DNA from: Guadua angustifolia
Lineage: Eukaryota > Streptophyta > Magnoliopsida > Poales > Poaceae
Direction: 5' to 3'
DNA: 64,000 bases
Assembly: GCA_036346375.1 (NCBI GenBank)
Contig: CM070515.1
Location: 5,478,423 to 5,542,422 of the forward strand
Shown here: positions 11,540 through 23,940 of the stretch, piece after piece
How positions within the stretch are numbered: the first letter of the stretch is position 1
Layout: each line of letters starts with the position of its first letter
Notes under the pieces: model-generated
Database searches by the model: none
Told to the model about the DNA's origin: nothing
What the model saw: the letters and a program-made list of their open reading frames with translations, nothing else
Made by a program: the position numbers and the translations under genes

Positions 11540-13860
11540 GTATGAGTGGGGGATACATATAGATCCATCCGCACCTGGCAGTTCACACTTTTAGTACTCT
11601 TTGCAAACTTCGTCTTCTTCCTCCAAGCTTTTCTTGTCTCTTGTTACTTTCGCTCTCATGGCTCCTCCTGCGCCATCCATTCCCGCTTCCACGGTGGACT
11701 CCTACAGTGGGGAGACTCCACACCATCGTCTTGGGAGGCCCTCTTTTCTTCCGGTGGGACCCCACACCCACGATGCCCCGTAAGCGAGATCATCATCTTC
11801 GTGTGGGGCATCATGGCGGCCCGGTACCGCCTTTTTTCGATTTTTTTCTCACCGTCCTTCACTTCTACGAAATCCAACATCTTCACCTCACCCCAACTCC
11901 ATCATTTTCCTCGCCATTTTCGCACACCTCTGTGAAATGTTCATGGGGTGATGCTTGAACCTCCACTTTTCCGCCATTTCTTCCTCTGCCGCGCCTCCTC
12001 CGACGGTGAACTGCTGGGAAGCTGCCACTTCCGTCTTCGGGACGGGATGGCCGCCCACTATCTTCCCTTCGGCCAGTCAAACCGAAGGCTGGCGATCGAG
12101 TGGTCATCGTCGACGACGACAATGGCATCGATCTACAGGGTGCCACGCCAGACGGTGGCGATCGCAGAACTGGAACTTCGCTTGTCGAAGAGACGGCGAG
12201 CTCGGGCAATGGCGGCCGCATCAACGACTTGCGGGGCCGGTTTAACTGGGCGCCCGGTCGTCGGGATTTGTATCCGAAGACTTAGCCCCTTCGCCGTGCC
12301 GCCAGGCGTGGCGATATCTGACGGCAACGATATCACCCGCACCTTTCGGTAGTAAGTCTTTATTTTTCTTTAGCTTTCTTCGCATCTAGACTTTTTTCGT
12401 GTTGCTCCCTACCAACCGGCGATCCTTTTTAACTTTGGCGATTCAGGGAAACTTGGATGGGCCACGCATCGCCAGTGGCTTTACGGGCTCATGCCCGGTC
12501 CCACCGGCTGAACTTTCCTTCATCGGCACGACGCTCGCCGATTGGTCCGCGGGCGCCGAAATCGTCGAGTTGCTACGCCCATGGACTCCACCTGCCCTGC
12601 CGTGTGGTGCCGCCAGCGCCCACGATCGGGGATGCTCCCCCTCCCATCGAGGCGGCGGGCAGCGGCCACTCGTCCGGACACCGTAGGTCCGGACATGAAG
12701 AACCCGCTCATGGCGAAACTCCGCCGCCACTACCAAGGGTGGCGGTGACTTCAAGCAAGGCGGTTGCACAGCCACCTAATCGCAACACCAACATCAAGAC
12801 CGGCGCCCCTCCATGCGCAGTATCTTCACTCCGGCCCCGCCTTTTCGCCACCGGTGCGATCTGAAAGGCGCTGTTCGACGACCACTACGCCGACCCTGCG
12901 GCACCGATTCCACCGCCTTTTCTTCAACTCCCGGTGTACCGACTTCCACTCCCACGCGCTACCACCTTCGCGCGGGGACCCAAGCCGCCACTCGACGAGG
13001 CGGGCTTGAGGTTCCCAAGGTTACTTCAGCTTGAGGGCGGCCGAGGCCGACCCCTCAAGATACCTCCGAGGAAGCGACGCCGCTGCGCTTTCTTTGAAGC
13101 AATGAGGCTTCGCTCGACACCGCCGGCCGCCACCGCCAGCGAGAGGCAAGCGGCCCCAGCCGCCGTGCACCTCGCCAACTCGCCCCGGATCATCGCCATC
13201 GCTGCCGTCGAGCGCTCATTGAGCTCTTCACCGAACTCGGCAATTTGCACCTGCTTCGCTTGCGCCTCCTTGCCACGGCCGGCGGGCATGGAGCAGACGG
13301 CGAGACAACTCTGAGGGCCATCGATGAGCCGGCGGGAGCGGAGAGGTCGACTGGCAACAGACGGCGCGAGAAAGGACCACGCGACCGCCTCGATCGCCAT
13401 GCAAAGAAGGCGGAGAGGGCCGAGGCGCGCAGAAGGCCTCGGTATGAGGCCGCCCACCTCAAGCGCAATCTCACCACCATGCTCAAGGAGCATTCTGCGC
13501 ATCAAAGATGCCTAGAGCCTTTGGGCGTGGTGTTGGAGACACCTCTCCGGACACCGCCTATGATGCGCCGACCAACCGAGCCGCAGAGCGCCGGGCCTGC
13601 ACCGCTCGCCGCACGCTCCGCCAGAGAGCAGGAGGTTGCGGCGATGACCGCCCTTCTTGGCATCTTTGGGCAGCACGCCTCTCTGGATCCTATGGCGGCA
13701 ATGGAGGCGGCATCGTGGGAAACGCCGCCAAAGTGAAGCATCGCTGACGCGAGCGCGGCGCTATTTGCAAGAAGTGCGGCAATGGGTCATGGACGTCGCC
13801 ACCGGTGGCGAACAAGAAGACGCCGCGATATCGGCGTGGGCGATGAGTGAAGGGTGAGCC
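11540..13860 (+). pseudogene. Opposite-strand accessory coding block inside gypsy element 1
   Basis: Between integrase and the 3' LTR, about 2.3 kb is GC-rich with coding-like composition on the plus strand, opposite to gag-pol. Fragments in shifting frames include MAPPAPSIPAS from the ATG at 11658, an acidic stretch VVIVDDDNGIDLQG near 12100, and a charged, likely helical stretch rich in E, R and K near 13290-13500. No known domain was recognised. Grass gypsy elements are known to carry extra open frames, sometimes antisense (for example Grande), between pol and the 3' LTR, and this may be such a frame in decay. The same-family element 2 lacks it. Confidence 0.5.
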
Positions 13861-14590
13861 ACCGCTCCACTTTTCGTGTTTATTTCTTTTGTTGATCAAC
13901 CCCCTTTCCTTTATTACTGCATGGACACTTTAACAAACTTTAGTTGTAATGGATGTTTTCGGTTTACCTTCATGCCTTTTGCCATGCTCATCCGATATTG
14001 CATCTTTGAAATTGCTAGGTGGCGGTCGCCTTCGGCTAAAGCACCAATTAGGCTTCTAAGCACGGGCAATGTCCCGAAATTCTGCGGAGGTTGAATGTAA
14101 CTAGCCACAAGTGTAAGCATCACACGATAAGTGATATGGGACTTAGGCAAAGGCAACTTTGAAGCATAAAGGTCTGCGTTTAAGCACATAATGACTTCGA
14201 GTCAATATTTTATGCGAGGTCATCATTGGTGAAATCTCTTGAACTTAAATCCTTGTGATCTCTTAGAATCGTGCCCAAATGTGGCGCAGAAAGTAGTAAG
14301 TCCCCAGGAGTGGTTTTGGGCCAGCGGCACTCAACGGTGACAACCAGCGGTGCTTCTGAGAGCCAACCCGAGGCGTACAAGCCGTGTTTGAGTTCCGTGC
14401 CCAACTTACACCTGGTTTACTTAGCTTTACTAAACGCTCACATCAAGACTTTCCTTTTATCACCAAGGAGCCGTCGACGGCAACATCCGTGATAACCATG
14501 CATAATTTGATTAATTTTAGCATTCTCATAAGCGTACAAGCGAGAGTGTTATTCAGAACACTTATCTGGCTTACGCATTAGCGGGCGCCC
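13861..14590 (-). other. Gypsy element 1 non-coding internal region
   Basis: This stretch between the accessory block and integrase has no recognisable protein. A segment near 14310-14410 matches, in opposite orientation, two related segments of gypsy element 2 (near 40850-40930 and 41420-41500), so it belongs to the element's conserved 3' non-coding region. Confidence 0.55.
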
Positions 14591-14599
14591 AGCTTAAGT

Positions 14600-15260
14600 G
14601 ATGGCCAGGAGATTGACATCTTCTTGCCAGATATCTTCATGGCCTTCCTCATTGAAAATCGAGACTCGCGGAGAGCCAAATGACGGCTTCGGAGGAGAAC
14701 GACTTCGCTCCATACACGAAAGAAAGGTGTCTCGTCGAGCTTCTGACCGTGGTGCGGAGCGACCACAACACAGCCGGGAGCTCTTCAATCCAGCGCGCCC
14801 CTCGCTTGTGGAGTCGATCAAACGCCTTCGTCTTGAGGCCCTTCAGTATCAACGCGTTGCGCTCGCCAACCGATTACTCTTGGGGTGGGCGACAGAAGCA
14901 AAACATACTTTGGCGCCCATCTCATCACAAAACTCCAGAAACGCCACACTGGTGAATTGGGTTCCATTGTCGGTGATAATACGGTTGGCGACTCCAAAGC
15001 GGGTGAATATCCCATGCATGAATTTGATGGCAAGCCGAAGCCGTGATGGCGCATCTTGCCTCACCGACCCACTTGGTGAATTTGTCGATGCGGCGAAGAG
15101 GTGGGTGAAACCCCAGTGGCCGCGAACGGACCCAGATATCGGCCCCGACCGCGAACGGCGGAGAGGCGGGATGGTTTGCGAGCTTAAATGGTCGGTGGAC
15201 TTGCTGGCGAAGAACCGACAAGCCGCATGTCCTCACCACTCGCAAGCATCACGGAGGCGA
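14600..15260 (-). pseudogene. Gypsy element 1 integrase remnant
   Basis: On the minus strand, frames at 15245-14925, 15064-14849 and 14852-14649 overlap to give an integrase core: DKFTKWV followed by RITDNGTQFTS-like sequence (FGVANRIITDNGTQF) with the second catalytic Asp, then LEFCDEMGAKVCFASVAHP and the downstream IEELPAVLWSLRTTVRSSTR region. At least two frameshifts separate these pieces, so no active enzyme is made. The same segments occur in gypsy element 2 at 39700-40300. Confidence 0.82.
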
Positions 15261-16099
15261 TGGCCAATAAAATCCTGGCGGAATGCTTTGCCAACTAGCG
15301 TTAATGGACATATGGCTCCGCACATGCCTCCATGGATATCAAGGAGCGAGCGCTCCCTCTTCCCGAGTGATGCACTTCAAGAAATTCCATTTCTACTCGG
15401 CCAGATAAGTCCCCATCCACGAGTATAGCATTTGGCCTTGCGTGCTATTTCCTCGGTGACGCATCATCGTCGGGGATCACTTGGTCCCGCAGAAGGCTAG
15501 GATCGGATCCATCCACGATCTTCCGCCAAGCGTGGCGAGCACTCGGTGTTCGCCGGGTACTTTTGGGCCAAACATTTCCCCAGCGCGCGGCGGCGACCGC
15601 CGCCTTCCTCCGGACACAGGAGGCGAACGACCGCCTTCCCTCCTGAATCGGAGGTCGTGGCAACAACGCCGCCATCCCCACCTAAGCCGGAGGCCTCGAC
15701 AGCCATACCATCGTCCCCACCTGAACCGGGGGCTGCGACAGTGACACCATCATTCCCATCTTGATCGTGGGCTGCGATGGACGGTCGCGATAGTCTTTCT
15801 TCGAAGACCCCGACCGGGACAGTAGCCTTCGAGGATGCAAGCTGCGAGAGCCCATCCGCAAGATGATTATCACGTCGGGGGATATGAGTATATCCCAGTC
15901 CTTCAAAGTGTCGTTCCATTTTCCTGACCTCCGCCAAGCATGCGCCGCCATGGTGGGGTCGGGCATTAAATTCCTTCCTTACTTGATTGATGACCGCCAG
16001 GAGTCACCTTTGACTTGAAGGCCTTGGGACACCTAGCGCGGCAGAACAATCGCAACCCCGCCATGAACCTTCATACTCGGCAATGTTATTAGTAGCTTT

Positions 16100-17560
16100 A
16101 AAATCAAGAACAACTACATCTTGGAGGATGTCACCGGTCGGGAGACTAAGACAACACCGCCCTAGCCCTCAATCTGAACGAACCATCAAAGAATAAGGTC
16201 CAGGGAGGCGGCACGGGGGCTTCTTCCGCTTCGAGAGCGGCAGGAGTCCACTCAGCAACAAACTCCGCCAGCTTTTGACTTTTGATGGCTGTGCGGGGAA
16301 CAAATTTAAGATTGAACTCTCCCAATTCCACTGACCACTTAGCAATACGACCTTCTGCTTCACGGTTGAACAGGATTTCTCGCAATGGATAGGCCGTAAC
16401 CACAGTAATTTCTCGCCCTTGGAAATAATGCATAACTTCCTAGGCGCCACAGGCGCATCTGACATTTTACGAGCTTGGGGATATCGGGTTTCGCTTCATG
16501 TAATGCCTTCTTGACATAATAAATCGGCCTTTGAACACCTTCCCTTTCGCCACAAGAACAAAGATGACCACTTCAGGGAGTAGCGCGATATCTGAGGAGT
16601 AATGGTTCACCTTGCACAGGGAAACCGAGCAGGGAGGAGAGGTGAGATCTGCTTCAAATCTTCAAAGGCCTTGAGCTTCATCCGTCCATTCAAAGTGATT
16701 AGTTCTCTTTAATAACTTGAATAAGGGTAGGCTCCTTTCCCCAATCGGGCAATGAATCACCCAAGAGAGGCTAGGCGACCACCAAACATTGAACTGTTTG
16801 AGCCGTGTTGGCGGCTTCATGTGCTCAATCGCTTGCTATCTTGTCCGGATTGGCTTCAATTCCCGGTTGGATACCAGAACCCACAAACTTCTGCGGAGGG
16901 CGCCGAATACACACTTTTCGGGTTCAACTTTAAACCATTCCTCCGGAGGTTGAAGAAGGTCTCCTCCGGTCTTGAACCAAGTCCTCATCTTTTTAAATTT
17001 TACCACGGATCATCAACATATACTTCAAGATTACGTCCTATCGTGGGCGAAAAGTAATGTGCATAGCACGCGGTAAGTGGATCGGCATTCTTTAAACCAA
17101 AAGGCATCGACATAACAATAGACACCCATAGGGGTTACAAAAGCGATTTTTCTTAGTCCTCTATCGCCATCTTGATTTGATGGTACCCAGAATACGCATC
17201 CAGAAAGCATAATAATTCACAACCTGCCGTAGAGTCAACGATAAGGTCGACTTCATGCAAGGGATAAGGGTCTTTTCGACAAGCTTTGTTGAGGTCGGTA
17301 AAATCGACACACATTCGCCACTTCCCGTTGGATTTTTTAACAAGCACAGGATTGGCAAGCCACTCGGGGTGAGTGACCTCCCTGATGACCCTGCGCCCAA
17401 TAGCTTCTCTACCTCTGCCGAATGGCATCCTGCGCTCGGAGCTTGCCACGGATCTTCTGTCGAGCAAGGCGCGCCGGGGCGTAGTGTCGATGCTCGATCA
17501 CCTCCTGGGGACCCGGTCATATCGAGACGGTTGCCGGCGAACACGTCGAATTACGGAGGA
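16100..17560 (-). pseudogene. Gypsy element 1 reverse transcriptase-RNase H remnant
   Basis: The minus strand 17467-17153 encodes a reverse transcriptase palm segment (HPEWLANPVLVKKSNGKWRM, CVDFTDLNKA, LDAYSGYHQIKM). Further on, YVDD, the catalytic motif, is encoded by 17020-17009 in another frame and is soon followed by a stop. 16433-16146 carries RNase H-linked sequence (YPLREILFNREAEGRIAKWS, then LFFDGSF). Several frameshifts break the polyprotein. Confidence 0.85.
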
Positions 17561-17637
17561 AGGTGACGAGCGCGTCTTCCTATTTGGCGCCGAGGTTTGG
17601 CGCCAATGTTGGCGGTTTTCTTTGGACTTGCCCTCAC

Positions 17638-18243
17638 TCAGGGCGACCACCTTAACCTCGCCGGCAGAGCCAGGCGAGGCGCGGGTCCGGACCTGAGGGG
17701 CTCCGGACGGGCGACATCGGCACGCCCGGGACAAGTGGCAGCACTCATATCAAGTGCAAACTTGTGGCAGAGCTTGAGACTGTCCACTCGAATGGTTATG
17801 GGGCCGGCAGGCCCCGGCATCTTCACCACCATATATGCATAATGGGTCACCGCCATGAACTTGGCCAGCGCCGGTCGGCCAAGCAAGGCATTGTAGGGAA
17901 GATCAAAATCAGTGACCTCAAAATCCACCAGCTCGGTGCGATAATTATCCTTTTCTCCAAAGGTGACAGGGAGACGCACCTGGCCCACGGGGATTGCACT
18001 AACCCCCGGGGCTATTCCAAAGAAGGGCAACGACGGATGGAGATCCTGCTGCGGGATTTGGAGAGCTAGGAACGCCGTGGAGGACAAGATACTGAGAGAA
18101 CTCCCTCCATCCACCAACACACGGCCCAGCCGAACATTCCGGACTGTGGGCGACACCACAATCGGGAGATGTCCAGGGCTGGGGGTGCAATCAGGGTGGT
18201 CAACTTTGATGAAGATGATCGTCTCCTCCGACCATTTCAGCAT
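17638..18243 (-). pseudogene. Gypsy element 1 protease segment
   Basis: A 201-codon open segment carries the retropepsin motif VLVDGGSS, with the catalytic Asp at 18109-18111, followed by FLALQIP and LPYNALLGRPAL. This is the protease arrangement common in grass gypsy elements, where DGGS replaces the usual DTGA. The segment is itself uninterrupted but is out of frame with the gag and reverse transcriptase pieces on either side. Confidence 0.85.
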
Positions 18244-18249
18244 CCGTCA

Positions 18250-20000
18250 CGACCCTGAGCTCGGCCCCACAGCACACACCTCCCTCTTCAACCGCTTGCA
18301 AGCGGTATTAGAGCGAAGGGCGGATGAGCCACCATAGATATACGCCAAGGTATGATCCGCCTGCTGGAAAGCCAGTGGGGCGGGGTCTTCACCACGATCA
18401 CCGTCACGAGAGTGACGCTCCTCATCACGAGGGCGGCGTTCCTTGATCCGCCGCTCTACCATTCTATCCACAACTTGACAATTGTCCAAGTCATGGGTGT
18501 CGGTCCGATGAATTGGGCACCAAGGCCCTCTTTCGTTCCGTCCGCGACGATCGTTCCTGCGACCGCGACGGTTATCGCGCCGGTCCCGGCGATCGTCACG
18601 CCTATCCCGGCGATTGTCACGCCGCTCACGGCGGTTGCCGCGCTGATCCTGGCGGCCACGCTCCGGCGACCCGGAGCCCTCGCGGTCACACTCGGCGGCC
18701 AAGACCCATCGGGTCTCTCCTGCCTCATGCTTCCGCGCCTTCTTGCTTGACGGACCGGAACCCTTCGAGGTTCCGGCTTCATCTTTGCCCGGCCACCACA
18801 GGGGCGGACCGAGCCCCTCGCCTCATGGCCCGTGCGCACTTATGCGCAAGGAAAACAACTTCGAGGTAGTGCCGATGGTGCGGGTGGCCATCTTCTCCTT
18901 CATTTTACGATCGCGGGCGCCTCTTGGAAGCGATGGCGACCGATTGCTCGAAATATGGGGAATCGTGTTGCGGCAATGGCGAAACCGCCGGATGAAATCA
19001 CGCGAACGACCCTTATCTGCTGTTCGAGGCATGCAGATCATCCTCCACGCCCGCATTGCGAAAGAGCCACGAAATTGGCGACAAAATGCCACCTGCTCCT
19101 CCCACGAGTGCACCGACCATGCGGAGGTTCAACAACCAAACGGGCGAGCCCGTCAAAGGCTGTCGGAAAATAATTGGCCATAACTTTCCGGACCCACCGT
19201 TTTCGCACCATCGTTGTATAAATTTGCAAGAACTCCTCTGGATTGGTGGTGCCGTCGTAACTTTCTATAGGCGCCGCGAAACTTTTCGGGCCAATCCACA
19301 CGGCGTAACCACCGGGAGAACGCCTGATACCCGACGCCATAAACAAAGCCCGGCCGCTCACGAACTCGATCCGGAGAGCGGGAAACATGACTCTCCGCTG
19401 AGTCGGAGGAACTTCCATCCTCGGGAGCCACCCGCTTGCCACGCTCTGCCGGGGCGGGTGGCGCGAACGCAGCGCCAAGAAGATCACCGCGTCGCCGACG
19501 GATTCATCAAGATGGCTTCTTAGGTCCCCACGATTCCTTTCGGGCCGGGATCGACGCTTGCTGCATCTCCTCCTCGCCTCGACCCATCGGGCCAAGACGC
19601 TGCCGCCCGAGCGGCTGAGAGCCTGCGAGCCCCACCCTCGCCTGAGGGCGGATCACCACCGATGCTCTGCTGGCGAGAGGCCCTACCCGAGATTGGGCAG
19701 CACGACAAGGCGGCAGATCCCGACCCACGGGTGGTGAGAGTCTCCGCAAGCTCCACCGGAGGTGGTCGAGAGAAGACGAGCGGCATGCGAGTTTTGAGCC
19801 GGGTGGCGCTTCCATAGCGGCCGGCGCCGCCGGATGCCCCACAGCACTGGTGCACCACCAAAGACCTGCGGGGTGGAGTGAGACGGTCTTGCGATTGATG
19901 AGGTTGCTTGGGACACACTCGAGTATGGCCCGACTCTTCTCCTTCTGTGCCGCTTGAACTCGACATCTTCAAATGCCTGAATCGAAGAGAAACACCCAAA
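18250..20000 (-). pseudogene. Gypsy element 1 gag remnant
   Basis: Minus-strand frames give a start-like MGVSLRFRHLKM near 20000, a capsid-type stretch with YDGTTNPEEFLQIYTTMV near 19250, an Arg/Asp-rich tract with repeated RRDNRRDR and a C-H-H-C spaced motif (WCPIHRTDTHDLDNCQ) near 18510-18560. The order fits a gypsy Gag with a basic nucleic-acid binding tail. Frameshifts occur at several points. Confidence 0.72.
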
Positions 20001-20049
20001 CTTCATGGGAGATGATCGGAAAAACCGACTACCTCCCTACAGGCGCTAC

Positions 20050-21096
20050 TGCTGGTGTATTCCACTGACAGGCCGAGCTACGGACCGGGTTTTATTCGAT
20101 AGGGGGTGGCCGGTAGTTAGCTAACCCTAGCAGAGGGAAACCCGGCACCTCTCACACTAACGAGCTCGATGTCTAAATTGAGATGAACACAATGATTTTT
20201 ACCGTGTTCAGCCCCCATGGAGAAGGGTAACACCTTACTTCTGCTTGAAGTTGGATTGCCTCTCGAAAGGGTCGTTACCAAGTTTGTGGGTCACCGGCTC
20301 TTACATTCCTCCTCTCCTCTTTTTTTCCTCAAGTGCCCTTATATGCACGGGCTTACATGAGCAGATTCGGAGAGAGGTCACCATGCCTATCTTACGTATT
20401 TATTACACTCTTGCCGCATTGTCCGTTCTTCGACGCTAATTAATGCCAAATGCCTTCGCTCGGTTCTTCCGGAATGTGACCTCTCGGTGTGGTAGGTGAG
20501 AGGTGTCGAGAGAGCGGGCTCAGAGAAATTCCTTGGGACCGACATGCAGGTACAACAGCTCGCTCGACACAATCTGGCGGCGAAGAAACTTCGGACGGCC
20601 ACCGCATTCCACCCTTTTGCATGGCGGCGGAATAAGCGAGGCGTGCTCGTCCGCATGCCACGTTAGTTTGGGCGGCGCAGGCGGCGTGATCGCCACTGCC
20701 GCCGCGACGCCACGTGACCGGCACCGGAGGCGGCGTGCCGCCGCTTCGCCGAAAGCCGCCACGTTAGGCGGGCGCCGGCGCGCAGGCATGATCGCCCTGC
20801 CGCTCGCGCCGCCACGTGGACCGGCACCGGGCGGGCGTGCCGCCGCCGCCGTCGAGCCGCCACGTTAGTAGGCGCCGCCGGCGGCGTGATCGCCCTGCTT
20901 CGCCGCCGCCACGTGGACCGGCACCGGGGCGGCGTGCCGCCGCTTGCCGTCGAGCCGCCACGTTAGTGGCGCCAAGGCGGCGGCGTGATCGCCCACCTGA
21001 CGGGGTGTAAGCACCCACCCGCTTGCTAGACTGCCACGTGGGCCACGCACGCTTTTGTGCGGCGAAGAGGGTACCCTGGTGTATAGTACACCGACA
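20050..21096 (-). repeat. 5' LTR of gypsy element 1
   Basis: 1047 bp, ending CCGACA and starting TGCTGG (mutated from TGTCGG). Tandem units of about 100 bp lie between about 20655 and 20990, roughly 3.5 copies, one more than in the partner LTR. CACGTG occurs at 20711, 20813, 20910 and 21035. The target duplication GTTGC follows at 21097-21101. Confidence 0.92.
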
Positions 21097-21101
21097 GTTG
21101 C

Positions 21102-21990
21102 ATATGGCGTGTGTGGGTCCAATGTGAACACACAACATAGCATATGTGTTGGCGCTGGATGCATGGATATGTACGGTGAGTATTTGCCATATATATAGTA
21201 TGCTATCGAGGTCATCTCCGCTATTAATATGAAGGTCCACGTGGTTTATATAAAACGGTGATGGAATTAGTTTCGTATCTCGTTATGTATATTGAATTAT
21301 AATGGTGTATAGTGAATGTCAAAACATACCACCCACTCACCCAGCAGACCTGCGCTCGCGAACCGTTCGTTCGCAGGTTACGAGGTGTGCTGGCCCGCGT
21401 GGTCTCTGTCACCAGTAGCCCAGACGCGTACGTCTCTGCCTCTCCCGTCCCATGACCACTCTGGTTCTGTTCTCTCTCTTTGGTTCGAGAACACAGTAGT
21501 GAATGGCTTCGATAGGTATCCATGTGGTGGCAATGGCATGCATTGTCCTAGAAGAAAAGTCTGATCAGTCTAGCAATTATATTTGCGTTGTCTATAAGCA
21601 ATAAAGCGATCGAAATTTACATAAAGCATAAGCCACATTTTATCCATTATATCAACGTCCATCGGCGCATCAATAGCAAACCCGATTTCTTGTTACAAAG
21701 AGACTCTACTTTTGTTCAAGGGATAAATTACAAACACTACTGCAAATTATACAAAAAAAACTTGCAACGTGACAGAGTAGGGGGCACATATAGAAATCCA
21801 AGGGGCGGAAGTCGATCACACGTACGCATCCCTTTCGTCAACAGCGAATTGCGGGCGGCGATCGTTGGAGAAGACGTACGCCGGTCGTCTGAAGCTTACT
21901 AATGCGGCCGACGTGGGATTCCCTGGGTCCGTCGCCGGTAGGACGACCAGTCGAGAACGGCCAAAATTTCAAACGTCTTTTCATGCTTGC
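21102..21990. other. Intergenic, no gene recognised
   Basis: No domain, RNA gene or complete transposon was recognised. The short open frames here lack any conserved pattern. Confidence 0.45.
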
Positions 21991-21995
21991 GATAT

Positions 21996-23520
21996 GTTTA
22001 GCCCAGTCACTGCCTCGCTGGATACGCAGAGCCAGCCAAGATCTTTCGAGATAAGCTCGAGCCAGCGACGTGCGAGCAATCAGACAGTTACTCGATCGTT
22101 GGCGTTACTTATCACCATGGGCACAGCGTCGTTCCGCGGCGTCCCGGCACTGAAAGAGAGACGAATGGGCCGACTACCGCCCAGAAGCTAGGTTGAGATG
22201 CAGACATCAGCTGTCCAGTTTTTGTTTGCACGCGGGGAAGGAACAATGCTCTTAGCTTTAGGCTTCTGGCCACTAAAAATTTGTGGCCATCCACTGTTAA
22301 GCAGAGCTAGCTTTAACATTAAAAAAAAACTAGTATGTTGCACACATATTTTTGTTTTTGTTTTTTTTTTTGCGCCAGGTAAATTCAAGCCGAAGGGCAA
22401 ATTAATTGCCTCTGAAAAAATAATAAGTTGAATTGGCTAGAACTTAGAAGCACATACTTAAGGTTGTATTTGTTTAAATTTGGTCTTTGGATGAGAAAAT
22501 TCACTGGAGTTGGAAGAACTATTTGGCCTCTTTGAATTTGAATGAGGATGGCAATTTTTGTAAATAATAGTTAATTTGTAAGAGTCTTAGGAAGTGGATT
22601 TTGAAGCTCTGTCGGTAGAAACATCGTTTTCTGCTTCTCAGCGTAGTGCAAATTGGGTTGGAGCTTCTTCTCTCGTCATTTGGAAAAATACTGTTTGTTT
22701 TGTCTTATAGCTTATAGAGGTCTAGAAGCCAAATAAGCTCAAGCTCAAGTCTAAACAAACATACCCTAAGAGATGTAGATGCTAGTGGTCGTTGGATCAA
22801 ATCCCAGTAAAGCCAAAATTAACCGGCGAACATGCTTCAAACTCAATGGTAGGAGTTGAATCCTGGTTTTTCAAAGTGGGGGCAGTTATATATCACTATC
22901 TTTTGCATATAGGGTACCTTCCACTCAAAAAAAAACTGCTTAAAAACTGAGCTATTGAGAGAGGTTACGAGTTTAAAGCCGCTTCAAATATCTAAACAGA
23001 GCCTTAGTCCAGTCACTACCTCACTGGATACGCAGAGCCAGACAAGATCTTTCGAGATAAGTTCGAGCCAGCGTGATCACAGCGTCGTTCCGCGGCGTCC
23101 CAGCACCGAAAAAGACGGATCGGCGGAATACCGTTCAGAGGCTAGGCTGAGATGCAGACATCAGCTGCCCAGTTTGTTTGCACGCGAGGAAGGAACAATG
23201 CTGTTAGCTTTTTGCTTCTAGCCACTGAAAAATTTGTGGCCATCCACTGTTGAATTAGCTTCAACATTAAAAAAAAACTAGTATATATGGTGCACACAAT
23301 TTTTTTTTGCGTCAGATAAATTCAAGCCAAGGGGTAAATTGTCTCTGAAAAAATGATAAGTTGAATTGGTTAGAACTTACAAGCGCATACTTAAGAGATG
23401 TAGATGCTAGTGGTCGTTGGATCAAATCCCAGGAAAGCCAAAATTAACCAGCGAACATGCTTAATACTCAATGGTAGGAGTTGAACCCTGGTTTTTCAAA
23501 GTGGGGGCAATTATATCACT
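21996..23520. repeat. Diverged local direct duplication
   Basis: Segment 21996-22905 is repeated at 23005-23520 in the same orientation. Shared landmarks include CTGGATACGCAGAGCCAG, AGATCTTTCGAGATAAG, GCGTCGTTCCGCGGCGTCCC and GGTCGTTGGATCAAATCCCA. The first copy is longer because it contains a 305-bp MITE and an extra stretch of about 45 bp near 22072-22122. No protein is recognised in either copy. Confidence 0.85.
22462..22766. mobile_element. Tourist-like MITE (PIF/Harbinger) with TAA target duplication
   Basis: A 305-bp insertion with inverted ends: left GGTTGTATTTGTTT, right (reverse complement) GGGTATGTTTGTTT. It is flanked by TAA at 22459-22461 and 22767-22769. The second copy of the local duplication shows the uninterrupted site ACTTAAGAG near 23390, so both ends and the 3-bp target duplication are fixed by direct comparison. 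There is no coding capacity. Confidence 0.85.
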
Positions 23521-23574
23521 ATCTTTTTGCACCACATAAAGGTTTTTTTTAACTAAATAAGAGCTTAATTTTCT

Positions 23575-23940
23575 TTAATCAGAAACGGGAGTACAGTCCC
23601 AGAGCAGAAAATTACACAAAAATTCGGGTGCTTGGTTAAGGCAAGTGCTCCATTGCCTACTCCTAGAACCTTGCTTTGAGCACAGATGAGCCGCCTCATT
23701 AACAGAACGGCTAGCAAAAACAAGATTAAAAGCAACGGAACTTCGACTAAGCTCCTGTACCTCGGAGAGGATAGAATAAATCTCCGACCAGTGCAAGCTG
23801 CAAATTCGCCACAGATCATCCAATTCTGTGAATCACATTCAATCATCATTTTGTGAGCTTCCATTCCAAAGCAAGTTTTATCCCATCACGTACAGCATGA
23901 GACTCAGCTACGGGAGCGTTCGCCATACAAGGATACAGTG
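23575..23940 (-). pseudogene. Second RNase H-like (RVT_3 type) relic
   Basis: Minus-strand frames give MANAPVAESHAVRDGIKLAL, then after a one-base frame change EAHKMMIECDSQNW, ILSEVQELS and AFNLVFASRSVNEAAHL. This is the same domain pattern as the relic near 1 kb: an AE-A-RDG helix, an acidic strand, and the C-terminal R-N-AH motif. A frameshift in the first helix and the lack of other retroelement domains make it a dead fragment. Confidence 0.68.

Larger units (their letters stand above)
10366..21096 (-). mobile_element. Ty3/gypsy LTR retrotransposon 1, complete but decayed
   Basis: The 10.7-kb element has two LTRs (10366-11354 and 20050-21096) and a perfect 5-bp target duplication GTTGC (10361-10365 and 21097-21101). 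Coding order on the minus strand is gag, protease, reverse transcriptase, RNase H, integrase, the gypsy order, so the right LTR is the 5' LTR. A purine-rich tract GGGCCCGAGGGCTAC abuts the 3' LTR (11355-11369, minus sense). The primer binding site next to the 5' LTR (about 20030-20049) keeps only a GCGCC core, so it is degenerate. All coding regions carry frameshifts and the element cannot be autonomous. A 2.3-kb opposite-strand coding-like block lies between integrase and the 3' LTR. Confidence 0.92.
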
